Assembly: GCF_037975245.1 (NCBI RefSeq)
Contig: NC_092572.1
Location: 3,509,501 to 3,573,500 of the forward strand
From: Apostichopus japonicus
Taxonomy: Eukaryota; Echinodermata; Holothuroidea; Aspidochirotida; Stichopodidae
Direction of reading: 5' to 3'
DNA length: 64,000 nt
The position numbers and the translations under genes are program-made. Below the pieces are notes generated by a model. The model had not been told where the DNA came from, made no database searches, and saw only the letters and a list, made by a program, of their open reading frames with translations. This document shows, piece after piece, positions 48,185 through 60,361 of the stretch (position 1 is the stretch's first letter; the number at the start of each line of letters is the position of its first letter).

Positions 48185-51100
48185 TTACATCTTCTGCAAA
48201 ACGATTATCTTGGCTGGCTCATCATTGATGTGATATGATGCTCTCTCTTCTACACATCTGCACAACTTAGCTTCCTCCCATTGTGACGACAGGATCTGAA
48301 ATTTACGAGCGCTTAGAGCTTGGATTTCACTCATAGATGTCTCGGCAACATTAAAAATGATGTATCCACCTAAAGAAAGAATGGAACAATAATGTACAGT
48401 AAACAACAAATCAGGTATAAGCGGTTCCATACAATCACATATTTTCTTTCAAACTATTCAGAGGAATTAAACTTTGATGCACTGTTCCACTTCAAAGGTT
48501 ATATGTTGCTCCAGTCAATAATATTGTTAATAGTGGTAGATAGTGCAATAACTTGTGATGTCAACATGTGCAATGCATCAAATTCTTTCTTGTGTCATTT
48601 CAGATGGGAAAACCGTAGCCGCTCTTGGATGAAAAAGCCACCTTACTATGACCCGGCCGCTATTTTTTCCCCAAACAGGTTTGCAAGTGTGAGTAAATAG
48701 TCGTTCATGATTGGTCGGAAAAGTTACGTCATCACCATAGAAACTTTCACTTCGAGGTTCTGCATCCATTTGTTTCAACGAAGATATATCCGTTCAAAAT
48801 TACCCGTAGCTTTTCGTACATATATTTAGATATGTTTGGAATTGGTTTAGACATATTTAGCACACTAGTATTGTATGATCTACTTTGATCGAAGTTTTCT
48901 GTGAAGGCATTAATCGATAACATCGCACAGTGAAAGTTTCGTACAGGGTACATCACACATGCGCTGTAGGCCTATATGTATTATAACTCTGTACACAGTG
49001 CAGTGACGGAAATATATCATACTATACACTATACTGTTTGCGTATATTTACTCAAGACTCGCGTCGTGAAGTTGCTTTTAGTGTAGGCCTACCCATTCCA
49101 CGAAAGGAATTCTGATTTCAATAGAACGGCTCACGAATCGTGGATAACGTAAACACGAACCAAATAGAAGGTAGCGTATGTATCATAAGAGAGGTCAACA
49201 TGTAATCCAAGCATTAAACTCTGTACACAGTGCAGTGACGGAAATATATCACACTATACACTATACTGTTTTGCGTATATTCACTCAAGATTCGTGAACT
49301 CGCGTCGTGAAGTTGCTTTTAGTGTAGGCCTTCCCATTCCACGAAACGAATTCTGATTTCAATAGAACGGCTCACGAATCGTGGATAACGTAAACACGAA
49401 ACAAATAGAATGTAGCGTATGTATCATAATTGAGGTCAACATGTAATCCAAGCATCAAGGTAAAGTTAGGGCATTTGAAGGGAAACCCCTTAACTAGACT
49501 CAATCAAGTGTCAGTGTGTAACTCAGTATATGTCTTTGAACTTCCAAGCGATGGTTATTATTTATGCTGACGTCACGAGCAATCTGATTGGCTGAAAACT
49601 CCGTAATTGCAAACCTGTTTGGGAAAAAAAAATTCGCGACCCGGCCGGGTATCGAACCCGGAATCTCCCGATTACTAAGCCTCATTGCTTCAATATTGTA
49701 GTACAAATTATAGTATTCTGTAATTACCTTCAGCAAGCTATGAAAAGAACTCTCAAATTTGTTACAACTAACAGAACTATCGTGGCGGAAAATGATGAAA
49801 CTGATCTAAGACCTAACACTTTACTGTCTACTAAATTACATAGGAGTCAATAGTGAACCATACATTCTTTTATTACTGTAATCCGTTTTGCTCTGTTACT
49901 TTAGTCACCTCAATGCATCCTTAGTTCCTCTGATTTGATTTTTCTCACATATTTTCGTTCTATTGCAACTGAATTACAAGTTCATTAAACAAATAACGTG
50001 TTGTAAGGCCAAACGAAAGCAATGTTTTGTTAATTGTCTGAATGTCATTTGTTCAAATGTTATTCTACAACGGAAGCCACGGAAGCAAGATGCCATTGTT
50101 GAGATACCCTTTGTTAATATATGATTGGTTCCTTTTCTATACAACACTACCATTAAATATACAAGTACCTTCCATCAATATACAAAAACCGGAGAAATTT
50201 TCTGTACTAAAGGCTTTGTAAATATACACCCATTGTCCATGAAATAACATAAGGTAATTTTTTTCTCTACATAATAAAAACGGTGACTTTACAGAACCGT
50301 TTTTGTACAATTATTAAATGTTACTTTCGTTTTACGCGATAGATTGCAGGTGAACGGATACCTTGTCTAGGTAGACAAAGCATATAGTTGTACAACAATT
50401 CTCTCTAAACTAATTGACAGAGACACTGCTGTAAATCTACAGATTTTGGTTAACAGTGTAGGTCCAATTATATTGTGAAGAAATCTTATTTTTGTGAAAT
50501 TCTGCATGGATTTACAGTCGTTATACGTTCGATACGATTTTAAGAAAGAAAAATAAGGAACATTTTGACACGCAGATCCTGTACTGTTGTTGATAACTTC
50601 ACGGAGAGGTAAAGGGGAGGGGGGGGGGCAATAATTACTTCCGGCTCACTGACAAAACCGGTCTTGAAACAAGCTTTCATTGAGCAACATTTGGCTCCCC
50701 GGAAAGAAGATGCATCAGACCCAGTGGGTTGTGAGCTGGTAAACCATCTTCATCATGAAGGTTTGGGCTATATGCTTCTAGGATGTCCTTTCATGGTAAT
50801 TAATTTCCAAATCAAGTAAAAAAATATATGGCTGGCAAAGTTGCAGCCCATCACCTCCGGATAACGCGAGCACATTTCTTTCAAACAGATCAGAGCTCAA
50901 GGGAAAAGAAACCTTAAAAATTGTCTTTTAGATCAAAGGTCGATCTAAAAATTGGTTTGTAACCGTTTTGTGTTTGTCAACAGGTAGAATATGCAATAAA
51001 CCTCACGATATGTAGACAATGGTGAGACGAATTCAAGTTGTAACCTACTGGGTAGGTGCCTGACCATAAAAAACTCGTTCCTACGCGATTGTTGACGTCA

Positions 51101-54100
51101 TAGGTCAATGTTCAGAGATCAAAGACCCCAAAATGCTTTTTAGCCATAACCTGATTGTCACTCTGTTGGGAATAGTCATTAAAACAATATATGCAGAGAG
51201 CAATGAGAAAAATTAAAAAATAGTATGTTTTAAGGTTTTTCAAGATCGAGGTAAAAGGTCAATGTACTCCAGAAGTCAAATTGGCCAAAATTGTGCGGAT
51301 TGCCCTCTTGTTAATGCTTTCATTAAGTTAACTACTAAACACTTACCCTTCTTAACGTAATCCATGAGCATTTGTATGGAGTTATACTGCACCGTACCGA
51401 CAGAAAAAACGCCGCCAGCTACTACAGCGTCGTAGGAATCTAAAAAATGAAGAAATTATCACCTGAATTGACATCCAGTTATTGTTTTCTGTACAGTGCA
51501 AACTACATAACCTACATCATTAACCTTGCAATGGATGTAGGTGTCTCTCGTTCATTTCATCAATCCAACGTTGCTATGAAATATAACATTGATTATCAGT
51601 TTCACATAGAACACATTGATAAACAACAGCTGATAGGGAGCCAAATTTGTGATCTTTTTTAACCATTGAAAATAATGTTCTGTGCCTAAAATTAATTGAA
51701 TAAAATTGCTAAACATTTGCTGCAGTTTTAGATCAAGAAACCATATTCTCATAGCATTTATGTGGCGCCGATATATTTGTTTTTCATATTTCATGATAGT
51801 TTCATGATATGTAAATCATTTGCCAAAAAGGAAAAAAAATCTTCAAAATGTTGCATATTTTGGGAATTCTAATACAGTGCATAAATATATTAAGTCAAAA
51901 TATGTATCCAAAGTACAAGCAATAATCAATACATTATCAGTATCATAGAGTACATTGATAAACATCAGCACATTGGGAGCCATGTTTGTGATCTTTTTTA
52001 CCATTGAAAGATATGTTCTGTGCTTAAAATTAATTCTTTGTCCCTCCAATGCTTATCTCCTACCTCTCCTCTTTCCCTGTTGGTTTCTTTCTTTCTTCTC
52101 TACATCCCTTGTCTACTAATCCCCTTACATCTATCGTTTTGTGTTACCATGCTCATTAACCTGTCTGTATTCTGTGCGTGTTTTTGTACCTTCTGTTACT
52201 GTTACTTGTTATTTAGCCTTTTTTGAAGAAGATCCTGCTAGGATTGAAACGTCAGGCCAACCTATTTTTATACCTAAATATAATTGAAGAAAATTGCTAA
52301 CAATTTCCTGCAGTTTTAGGTCAAGAAACCATATCCTCATAGCATTTATGGGGGCGCCGATATTTTTGTTTTTCATATTTCATGATATTTTATGATATGT
52401 AAATCATTTGCCACAAGGAAAAAACATATCTTCAAAATGTTGCATATTTTATGGAATTCTAATACAGCGCATATCTATATAGTCAAAATATTTATCTAAA
52501 TTTAAGTACAAGCAATAATCAATACATTTGATATGATGACATCGAACATGATTTACTGGGACCCTCTTGCTGGAGTGATAAAGACATGGAATTTCTAGAA
52601 AGGGACGGAACAGGGGTGTACCTAACAAAGAACAAACTTGTGCTCTTTTTAAAAGAAAAAAAAAACATTTCTTGCATGTTAACTGACTTAAATTATTATC
52701 TGGGGAAAGACCATCAGAGCCTGACATGAGGAATGTTAGACGGTTCAACGTTTCGACATTCTAGTAAGTTCAAGTAGGTTACATTTGATTAACTTTTAGC
52801 TAGGAACAAGACGTTAAGATGTGAATGTTTTCATTTTCAATTAATATAAGTATCACTGTAAGTAACCTGTCATCGGAATATCACTTTAATGCGTCGAAGG
52901 AAATATTCGATTAAACGGAATTAAACAGATACAAAATTGAAAAGATGAAATCCTCAAAGTCTTGTCTTTTCATGTATGATTCGTCCAGCGTTGGGGGACA
53001 AACTTCTCAATAGGTTATCATTATCTTCCGAATATGAAAAGTTGCTCATTGATGATTAGTATGATCAGTGATAGTATAGGATATGCATTGCGGGGAGGGT
53101 GGTCTGCAGAAGTGTTGATTATATATATAGCATGGAATTATGTACAGTCAATGTTACCAAGTTTGTTTTCGTATTGATTTTAGCTTACCTTCAGTTAGTC
53201 CTTTGATTTTTTCTGTTCCTATAGTAGCCAAGAGTGTGTTACGGTAAACTCTTTTCCTTATGGCAATATCAAGCATCTTCTGTGAAGCATCTAAGGCATC
53301 AATTGTTAGGAAACCTCGATCAAAAAGCTGAGAGCAATGATGTTAATATTGATATATAAGTTCAGATGGCTGAATAAGATAAATGTGCACAGCCTATCTC
53401 GAACGTTAGTACTCTTACACGGATGTCATATGTGCAATTGCTAGTTTGTTTTACAATTTGGCTCCCAATGTATATAATTGAGATTGTTAACTTTTCTTCT
53501 AATAAAAAATGTTCGTTTTCTTATTCGCTTGCTCCCCAGTACCAGACGTGTATCTGAAGGAGTCTTCCAATATCGGCTTATTGCAGAATTATGTGTTGAT
53601 GTATGTGCTGTGTTATATATGTCAAGTAGGTTTATGTCAATGGGGATCGTTTTTAATGAATTGGTTGATATATGTTTTGATTTGTTCTCTTACCTCCACC
53701 GTTACAATAACCTCCGCTGTAGACGACAAGGCCATTATGACTTAAATCATTTATATAGAACGTTCCATTGCCCTAGAAACTTCAACACACTGTCCAACAC
53801 GTACAATTAGTTTGACATTCAACCTACCAGACAGTGACAAAAAAGGAGAACAATGCTTAATTTAAATGGCTGAAAACAAATAAAATCATAATATTCACTG
53901 ACCGAATTAAACAGGTAAATACTGTTATAATACTTTTAACAATATATATGCAACTACGATAGAAAATAAGTGTATAAAAGAGATTGTGTTTTTAAATGTT
54001 ATCCAAATGTTTAGGGAGTCATATTGGAAATGCAAATGCAACAACGTGCTCTATGCGGTCGTCACCAACTTGTGAAAGCACAGCCCCAATTGCCTCATTA

Positions 54101-55302
54101 CTTGCATCATGTACCGTTATGTAGTATCTAATACAAATGGTCGGGCAACATCGGGATGGACCAAAATAGGACTACTTGTCACAGTTAACTTAGGCTCCTC
54201 AGCAATATCTTTCTGGTTTCTATCAGATGTTTACACCTCACAAGGAGAGATAGTTAGATAGGAGACTACTCGGAAGGATACACACACTTACCAGTTTGCC
54301 TATAATGCCAGATCCAGCGCCTAGGTCCAGAATCACAGCACGTTTGTTTGAAACATATTCAACAACCGTTTCCGCTAAGTCTCCGTGGTATCGAAATCCT
54401 GCATTTGGAAAGTTCTAACAGAAAAGCAAAGAAATATGTATTTCACGTACTTTGATGAGGCGCATGTGATATAGGATGGTAGGAGGCAATGTTACCGTCT
54501 CATATTGCACCGCTTCGACCATTCATCTAATAATCTAAAATGTTTAAGAATACATACACATACGTGGTCTGTCTACTATCAACTTCATTTTATAGGGTTA
54601 AGGTTATGCAAAACTTCACTATGAAAGAAATTGGCCTATCGATTTTCATTGTTCATGTATTGATTGACCGAAGTTATACTTCAAGATGGTACCATAACGA
54701 CATTTTTAAGAGTTGTCAGTTGTAACCAGTTGCTATAACCTACGTTAGAGGCATATTAGTAACACAAAAATATAGCTTGTCATCACAATCTGCATTTTAG
54801 TCCTCTCTATTAATTATACTTCTGAAACTTTTGAAAAATTAATAAATTTGTTTTGAAAACATGCTCAAAAACGATGATTGTTTAATAAACTTGCTAGAAT
54901 GTAAATTGAATAAACAATAGAGCATGCTTTTGGCAAGTATGCGAATGCCGAAAATAGCTGAAAGTACAGTAAAAACATGGACCTATTGACATATATTCAG
55001 AAATATCTTAAACGAAACATCTTCAGTTTAATTCGTGTAAGCGGAAGTAAAAGCAGCAAAACTGAGAGATTCGTTTCAAATAACCCGGATCGTTATGTAA
55101 AGGTTTTTACAATGAAAGACAAGATTAAAGCACCTATCTGCATATACACACCTAACGGTGATTCAAATAATAATGTTCTACGTACCTTGTCATATAATTC
55201 CGAGTTCTTGTTGTACCATCCAATAACATCATCAGTCTTTTCAGTCTTCATAATTTCCCACAAAACAGTTCGCTCATGCAGATAGGTTTTCAAAGTCGAC
55301 AT
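48185..55302 (-). CDS. METTL27-like SAM-dependent methyltransferase, copy D (5 exons)
   Basis: Exons are 55,186-55,302; 54,292-54,414; 53,189-53,327; 51,347-51,439; 48,185-48,369. Lengths (117, 123, 139, 93, 185 bp), phases and splice sites match copy C exactly, and the product is also 218 aa. Motif I (VILDLGAGSGIIG), motif II (TIDALDAS) and SYDAVVAGG are unchanged from copy C, and exon 3 is identical in protein with only silent differences. Replacements cluster elsewhere: K5E, L8Q, N40Y, F41V, D51C (D to C copy), then two in exon 4 and two in exon 5. Intron 4 is enlarged by a Mutator-like element (48,659-49,637) and by an internal duplication near 51.6-52.4 kb. Intact frames in both copies suggest both may still work. 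Confidence 0.85.
48659..49637. mobile_element. Mutator-like non-autonomous DNA element in intron 4 of methyltransferase D
   Basis: A 979-bp insertion flanked by the 9-bp duplication GACCCGGCC (48,650-48,658 and 49,638-49,646). Unit C has one copy at the matching site (38,721). The terminal inverted repeats share CCCAAACAGGTTTGCAA after a T-rich start (GCTATTTTTT and GCGAATTTTT). A 9-bp duplication is typical of MULEs. Inside, about 232 bp is duplicated in tandem (from 48,985 and from 49,217, both starting AACTCTGTACACAG). No transposase is encoded. Confidence 0.75.
49638..49725 (-). mobile_element. tRNA-related SINE fragment (unit D), second part
   Basis: The minus strand reads CCGGGTTCGATACCCGG, a better B box than the unit C copy. 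The first part of this fragment lies at about 48,597-48,658, left of the inserted element. Confidence 0.55.
51609..52528. repeat. internal tandem duplication in unit D
   Basis: The stretch from CACATTGATAAAC at about 51,609 to AATCAATACATT is repeated from about 51,952. The first copy lacks the 240-bp element found in the second copy and in unit C, so it is either an older duplicate of the empty site or has lost the element precisely. Confidence 0.7.
52036..52275 (+). mobile_element. 240-bp short element with hammerhead-like 3' motif (unit D)
   Basis: Counterpart of the unit C element, flanked by AAATTAATT and AAATATAATT. The hairpin is GATCC/GGATT (a G-T wobble replaces the last pair), and GAAACGTCAGGC is unchanged (52,216-52,257). 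Confidence 0.65.
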
Positions 55303-55534
55303 GATCACATGGATTGTATTTTTATCAATTAATTTAGTCAGCCTGATTCTCGACCAGATTCAATAACAGAAAAACAAAATCGCCTGAGCTAACCGACTGC
55401 TATGATGGAGTTTCTATATGCCAACTGAAGTAATTATTCGAAATGTGTGTCATTCAGGTCACGTGAATTGTTAACTGCTTTCGTTATAACTAAAAAGTAT
55501 ACCTTATATATGGCGCTCCCACACACTGACTAAA

Positions 55535-55935
55535 TGTACCCGATGTTAGGAAATACTTTTCTATAGTGTTAAGATAAATAATGCCAGAGGTCCAGATGGT
55601 GTCACAAATATGTTAATAAAAACATGTAGCTCTCAGCTAGCGCCAGTGTTCACTCCGATCTTCCAAAGAATACTTGATTAGGGCTTTATTCCCGAGATCT
55701 GGAAAACGTCAATCATAACTCCGGTTCCTAAAACGAAAGTGGTTTCAAGTTTAAATGACTACCGTCCGATATCACTCACGTCAAATATCATGACATGTCT
55801 GATTAGTGTGGTACTAAAACTTCTTCTTGCTAAAAAGGTGTTGTTATAGTTAACAATCAGTTTTACCGACCAAAGCAAAAGAGGTGTAGATGACGCCATA
55901 CTTGTTTACTTCCATGGGGTCTTGAAGCACTTACC
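55535..55935 (+). mobile_element. CR1-like LINE fragment, RT N-terminal part
   Basis: Plus-strand translation gives INNARGPDGVTNMLIKTC, LAPVFTPIFQRILD, IPEIWKTSIITPVPK, LNDYRPISLTSNIM and VDDAILVYFHGVLKHL, the first half of a non-LTR reverse transcriptase. Stops and frame changes are present. It is interrupted at about 55,933 (CCCAGCAAGCACAAA), and the rest of the same LINE resumes near 59,590 without the catalytic region. Confidence 0.75.
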
Positions 55936-56530
55936 CAGCAAGCACAAACTTGATTTCAAAATATCAGGAAAATATTTAAACCAATGTTATGATATCGTTA
56001 TGAATAATGTTATTCAAACGTAAATGTTGAGTCGCTAGAATAGCAGGATGACGATTTCACAACGTTTTATATAACATTATTTTGATGTTAGCACAACGTT
56101 CTTAAGATGTTGCAGAAAAAGTTATAAATACGTTAAAATATCATTTTGAGAAATATTATGATAACCTTATAAAATAACGTTATAAAAAAATTAAATGTTG
56201 AGTCACTAGAATAGCAGGATCACGTTTTCACAACGTTTAATTCAACGTTTTCTCGTTGTTAGCACAACGTTTTTAAAATGTTGCAGAAATGTTGTAAAGA
56301 CATATTAACATTTTTACAAATGTTTAGATAACGTTATAAAATAATGTTATTAAAACGTTAAATGTTGAGTCGCTATAATAGCAGTTTAACATTTTCACAA
56401 CTTTAAATATAACATTATTTCGATATCAGCACAACGTTTTTAAAATGTTTCAGATTTGTTTTTCAAAGACGTTATAGTAATGTTTTGACAACTGCTATAA
56501 CGTTATAGAAAATGTCATGACATCTAAGAG
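55935..56530. repeat. about 170-bp tandem repeat rich in AACGTT/ATAACGTT
   Basis: Three units, with AAATGTTGAGTC at 56,022, 56,193 and 56,360 (period 171 and 167 bp). The block starts CCCAGCAAGCACAAA and contains many AACGTT steps. Related AACATTTTTAATAAC-type sequence in reverse sense lies at about 59,330-59,540, so the repeats may be the long inverted ends of a DNA transposon inserted in the LINE. Confidence 0.6.
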
Positions 56531-56743
56531 CATTTCAAAAACTGAGAGTACTTTAGACGGGTTATTCAAGTTGTGAATGTAATGAAACATGAGATTCGGA
56601 ATGGTTGCGCACTGTCTGGTGCTTCCAACACTGTCAGAAAGGAGTTAGTCATACTTGAATACTTTCTGTACTGTCAATTTATTTTAATAAAGTACAAATC
56701 ATGACATTGTCAGAGAAAGCACATGTGTAATAGAAAACAATCA

Positions 56744-56812
56744 TTACTCTAAAGATCCACCATCTTTTTCCATGGAAGTCCTTTTCCTCTTCTGTGCCAA
56801 AGATTTTTGTCT
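56744..56812 (-). other. possible terminal coding exon
   Basis: On the minus strand an acceptor (TTCTAAACAG) is followed by 22 codons (RQKSLAQKRKRTSMEKDGGS, then LE) and a stop. AATAAA lies about 65 bp further. The basic KRKR stretch could be a nuclear localisation signal. No upstream exons could be recognised. It may belong to the transposon that interrupts the LINE, or it may be chance. Confidence 0.25.
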
Positions 56813-57179
56813 CTGTTTAGAACCAAGAAAAACAAATCATGCTTGATTATAGATTAAACACTGTGAAATGTTGATTGTGTATTTGGTTTTGCCTTCAAAC
56901 ATTACATGCCATATTTACAAGGCTTTCTTCATACAATGTTATAGTACTTAAGCACTGGCCATGCACCTGCAACAGCGGGAAACACTTTCTTTTGATCCCA
57001 GATAACCTTTGATCAATGCCAAACACAAAATGGGTCTTCTTAATATAGAGCGTTGAAATCCCCATGTATGAAATCTGTTAATTTAATTTTCATTTGTTTT
57101 GGGAAATTTTAGCATTTCTTGCAATACCATGTTTTAGTCCTTTACACCTTTGTAACTCTTTTAACCTAATATTACCTTT

Positions 57180-57395
57180 ATAAGCATTTGATCTCTGTTG
57201 ACCCTAGATGATCTTGAACCTCCACCAACATTAATATGGTGTTCTTCATAATAACACGGTACACTATATTTGCCAAGTACGAGACCTGTCAAGACTACAA
57301 TACGGTATTTACAAGATGTACACACTTTGATCTGTGTTGACCCTAGATGATTTCTGACCTCCACCAGCTTCAACAGTGTTCTCATATATTTGAAC
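57180..57395. repeat. two-copy direct repeat
   Basis: TTTGATCTCTGTTGACCCT (about 57,187) and TTTGATCTGTGTTGACCCT (about 57,328) begin two similar 60-bp segments about 141 bp apart. Confidence 0.7.
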
Positions 57396-57399
57396 ATTT

Positions 57400-58540
57400 A
57401 TATTTCAACAATGAAAATAAGCTATGAAGATTTTCAACCTCTGAAATATATGTCTTTAATTGTTCAAAACTTAATACCGAGCCAAATTTCACAAAGGAAC
57501 CTCCTCCCCACCCCAGCACCCTAAAGAAGGTTGCTATTTATTCCAAAGTGTTTATCATCACATTTATGCTCATGTTATATCACACCACCCAGGTAGTAAA
57601 ATTCACCTTTGACATCCCTGCAAACCTCCCTGTATTTATTTAGTATATTGACTTATACGCAAGTTTGAAATTACATTGTTTACCAATAACAATTCTAGAA
57701 GTTGCTATATGGTATAGGCAGTATTGTTACTGGGATTTTAAAACTTGCGTCCACGTGACGCAACATCTTTAAATGTTTGCGTCTGCTCAGTAAAACTTGC
57801 ATCTAGGATGCTGTCCTCCTTGAAAACCTGCACTTTAAAATACCTCTACATGAACGCGCAATACTTAAATATATAATGACCCTGACAATACGCTGGCTTG
57901 TGCGTAATGGAAGCGTGGTATGCCTATAATGTGTACCAAAACATGTAATGATGAAACCGTTATTTAATTACAATAGCAACATGACTGTCAAATTTCGAAG
58001 CGAGAACTTTGGCCGTTGACTAGTTACCATATATGCAGGCATGGACGGCATACAATGCACACTGCTGTACGGTATAGAACTAAAGTGTATATGATAATGT
58101 GATAGGTTATGTATATGCTGTGAATTGTCGTAGGAAAAAACGAGTGTCTAGACGTAATACCAGCATAAAAATACTACAATAGTCAACTGATTTAAGTGAA
58201 CCATTACACTCTGCGTGCATATGTCATGAATGTCGGAAATCAAATAAAACGATTGTCTAGACATAATGCCTGAATAAAACTACTGCGCTTTTCAACGGAT
58301 TTCATTGAACCCTTAAAGGAATAACGAAAGCGGGGATAATTGTAAAAAGTAAAACACCCTCCTGAAATTTGTTGTACAAACAGGGTGGTACTAAACCTCT
58401 TGTAAAACAAATAATCAGATTTTGTCAACATGACACTTTTGAGATATTAGCTGTCAAAGATGACTTCGTTTGTACAGAGCAACCTAGCAATCTCGTTAAT
58501 TAATATTGAGAAAAGCTAAAACACTGAAATTTGGTAAGTT
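57400..58540. other. interrupting sequence inside the LINE, no gene seen
   Basis: Within 58,140-58,320 a segment of about 65 bp (GTGTCTAGACGTAATACC and ATTGTCTAGACATAATGCC) occurs twice about 111 bp apart. No coding frame with a recognisable domain is present. Confidence 0.45.
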
Positions 58541-58589
58541 GTACAAACTGTATGTTTATAATTAAAGTAAAAAAAACCTCACAGTTCTC

Positions 58590-58805
58590 ACATGGTTAGT
58601 TGTAAAAAAATGGCATCAAAAACTTTTCCTAAATGCTGAAAAAAATAGCAACTTCAGAGCTGGCAAACCTCTGAAAGAATCAAGTATCCTGATGTAATAG
58701 TCTAGGAGCAATTTCTCACTTAAAATTGCACAATTTTTCTCACAAAAATATCCAAAATTGATTAGTTCACAATTCAGAAACAAAAATATTGTCGCATGAC
58801 TACCT
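58590..58805. mobile_element. fragment related to the 33,375-36,756 element
   Basis: Sequence from ACATGGTTAGTTG through GGCATCAAAA, CCTCTGAAAGAATCAAGTA and TAGGAGCAAT matches 36,180-36,470 in the same orientation. It shows what that element looks like without the RTE LINE next to it. Confidence 0.65.
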
Positions 58806-58809
58806 ACTG

Positions 58810-59590
58810 TAGAACCACAGATGATTTAGTTTGGCTTTAATACAGATGGTCCAAATAATACAAGAAAGGCCTAGTTTCATTCAAAGCATTAGGCTAGTGC
58901 CACATACGTGCAATCGCGAATGTTTTTTCCCGAACATTGTCATAGGTCTAGATGATCATTTATAATTTACAGCGGTGGGCTGCCCAGGCCTATACTAAAG
59001 GCCACACTCTAATACAAGGCCTGGGGTTAGCTTCGATTTTAACTCAGATTCAGGATACAGGCCTAGGCTATCAACATCCACATCTGGAGGTTGTTTAACA
59101 ACACATTCGCATTCAGGCCAAATCCGTGGCTGATAATGTGATATTCGCCTAGGCCTTTGCTAGGGCCTACACTAGGCAACATGCCAAGCGTTAGCGAAAC
59201 CAAAAACGCTTCTAATCCATTATGGGCTTCATTTGCCTGCTAGGATTTTAAAAAGGGTACTGGTAATGTGAAGAAGTTACAAAGACACCCCCAAAACAGG
59301 TCGTTCTTATTTATGTCCTTTTTTTCAAATGATATAACTTTTTTTTTTAATAACATTTAAAATAATATTTTTACAACATCAGGCTTAAAGTTTTGCTGAA
59401 AATATTTTAATAACATCATTGAAATGTTTTTAGTTTTAAGAAGACATTTTGACAAGGTTTTCAAAATGTTATCATTCTGTTTTATTCAAGACTCTCTAAA
59501 ACGTTTCAATATTACTTTAATAACAATTTTAATTTTAGGAAAGGCAATAATGTTCATGATCATTTTTTATTGTCGATGGCAAAGTAGTTT
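58810..59590. other. remaining interrupting sequence, no gene seen
   Basis: Several GGCCTAGG-like short repeats (58,870-59,170) precede a T-rich stretch with AATAACATTT steps (59,330-59,540). The latter may be the inverted partner of the 55,935 repeats. Confidence 0.4.
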
Positions 59591-59594
59591 AGAG

Positions 59595-60275
59595 GGTAGT
59601 AAGATACAAGTACCTGGGAACGTATATTGATAATAAACTTAATTAGAATGTTCACACAAAAGCTGTTAAGGGTAAAGACTGCCAACGACGTAATTTCCTT
59701 AGAAAACTAAAACAATGCAGAGTTGATTATACGATCATGAAATTTTTCTACTAATCAATCATCCTAAGTGTTCTAACGTCTAGTATTATATGTTTCTTTG
59801 GCAGTATGCCGACGAAGTACAGGGCAGAGCTGGAACGTGTTCGGAAGTTAGCTAAACGCTGCATTGGTTCAAGCCTTCTGTCACTCTCATCCATATATGG
59901 AGAGAGTCTGATGAAGAAACTAAATAATATAAAAGAAGATCATACACACCCTTTTTACAGTCTTATCATGTTCAACAGATCCGGGATACGATTACAGGTG
60001 CCACATACTAACCGTCCAGGTTCCGTAATTCTTTCTTACCTGAGGCAATACACTTGTTTAACTCGCGTGCAAAGCGATATGGCACAGAGTGTGATCTGTC
60101 ACTTGCAGCTCTCTGTGCTGATTCTGTAACAGTTCTGGTTCTGCTTATTTACTTTGATTCTCGTAGTTGTTCACTAATAGCTGTTTATTGTATGGTTCTG
60201 TTTATATTCACTACTGTTTTATGTTAACTGTTTTGTTTTCTGAAATAGACAATAAAGTTTCTATCTATCATCTCC
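59595..60275 (+). mobile_element. CR1-like LINE 3' end
   Basis: Translation gives YKYLGTYIDNKLN, then MPTKYRAELERVRKLAKRCI (from 59,806), SLSSIYGESLMKKLNNI, DHTHPFYSLIMFNRSGIRLQ and VPHTNRPRF. This is the C-terminal region after RT, with the usual HPFY...R-VP-TNR pattern. A 3' AATAAAG at about 60,251 is followed by a TCTATCTATC tail. It belongs with the 55,535 fragment, and a few frame breaks are present. Confidence 0.75.
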
Positions 60276-60296
60276 CTTCATTTCTTCTAAACATAG

Positions 60297-60361
60297 CCCT
60301 TCAAGAGCAAGAAAGGTTAGCTAAGGAAATAGCTGAATTAACTACAATTATGAAGAGGTAA
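60297..60361 (+). other. possible terminal coding exon with coiled-coil sequence
   Basis: An acceptor (TTTCTTCTAAACATAG) directly past the LINE tail is followed by an open frame, LQEQERLAKEIAELTTIMKR, and a TAA stop at 60,359-60,361 (phase 1 entry). The heptad-like L/I spacing suggests a coiled-coil C-terminus. AATAAA signals occur at about 60,663 and 61,269. The LINE would then sit in the preceding intron. I do not recognise the protein, and the upstream exons are outside or unrecognised. Confidence 0.35.

Larger units (their letters stand above)
46047..55534. repeat. tandem segmental duplication 2, unit D
   Basis: This is a direct copy of unit C. Both ends are sharp against unrelated sequence. 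It contains methyltransferase copy D and an unsplit minisatellite. Relative to C it has gained the element at 48,659-49,637 and an internal duplication (about 51,600-51,950 repeated at 51,950-52,530). The right edge abuts a LINE fragment of the same family that abuts the right edge of unit C. Confidence 0.88.

Noticed and set aside
52020-52226. 68-aa frame paired with 40,837-41,040
   Set aside because: It lies in the pyrimidine-rich part of the short hammerhead-like element; leucine/serine-rich low complexity, with frame changes between copies.
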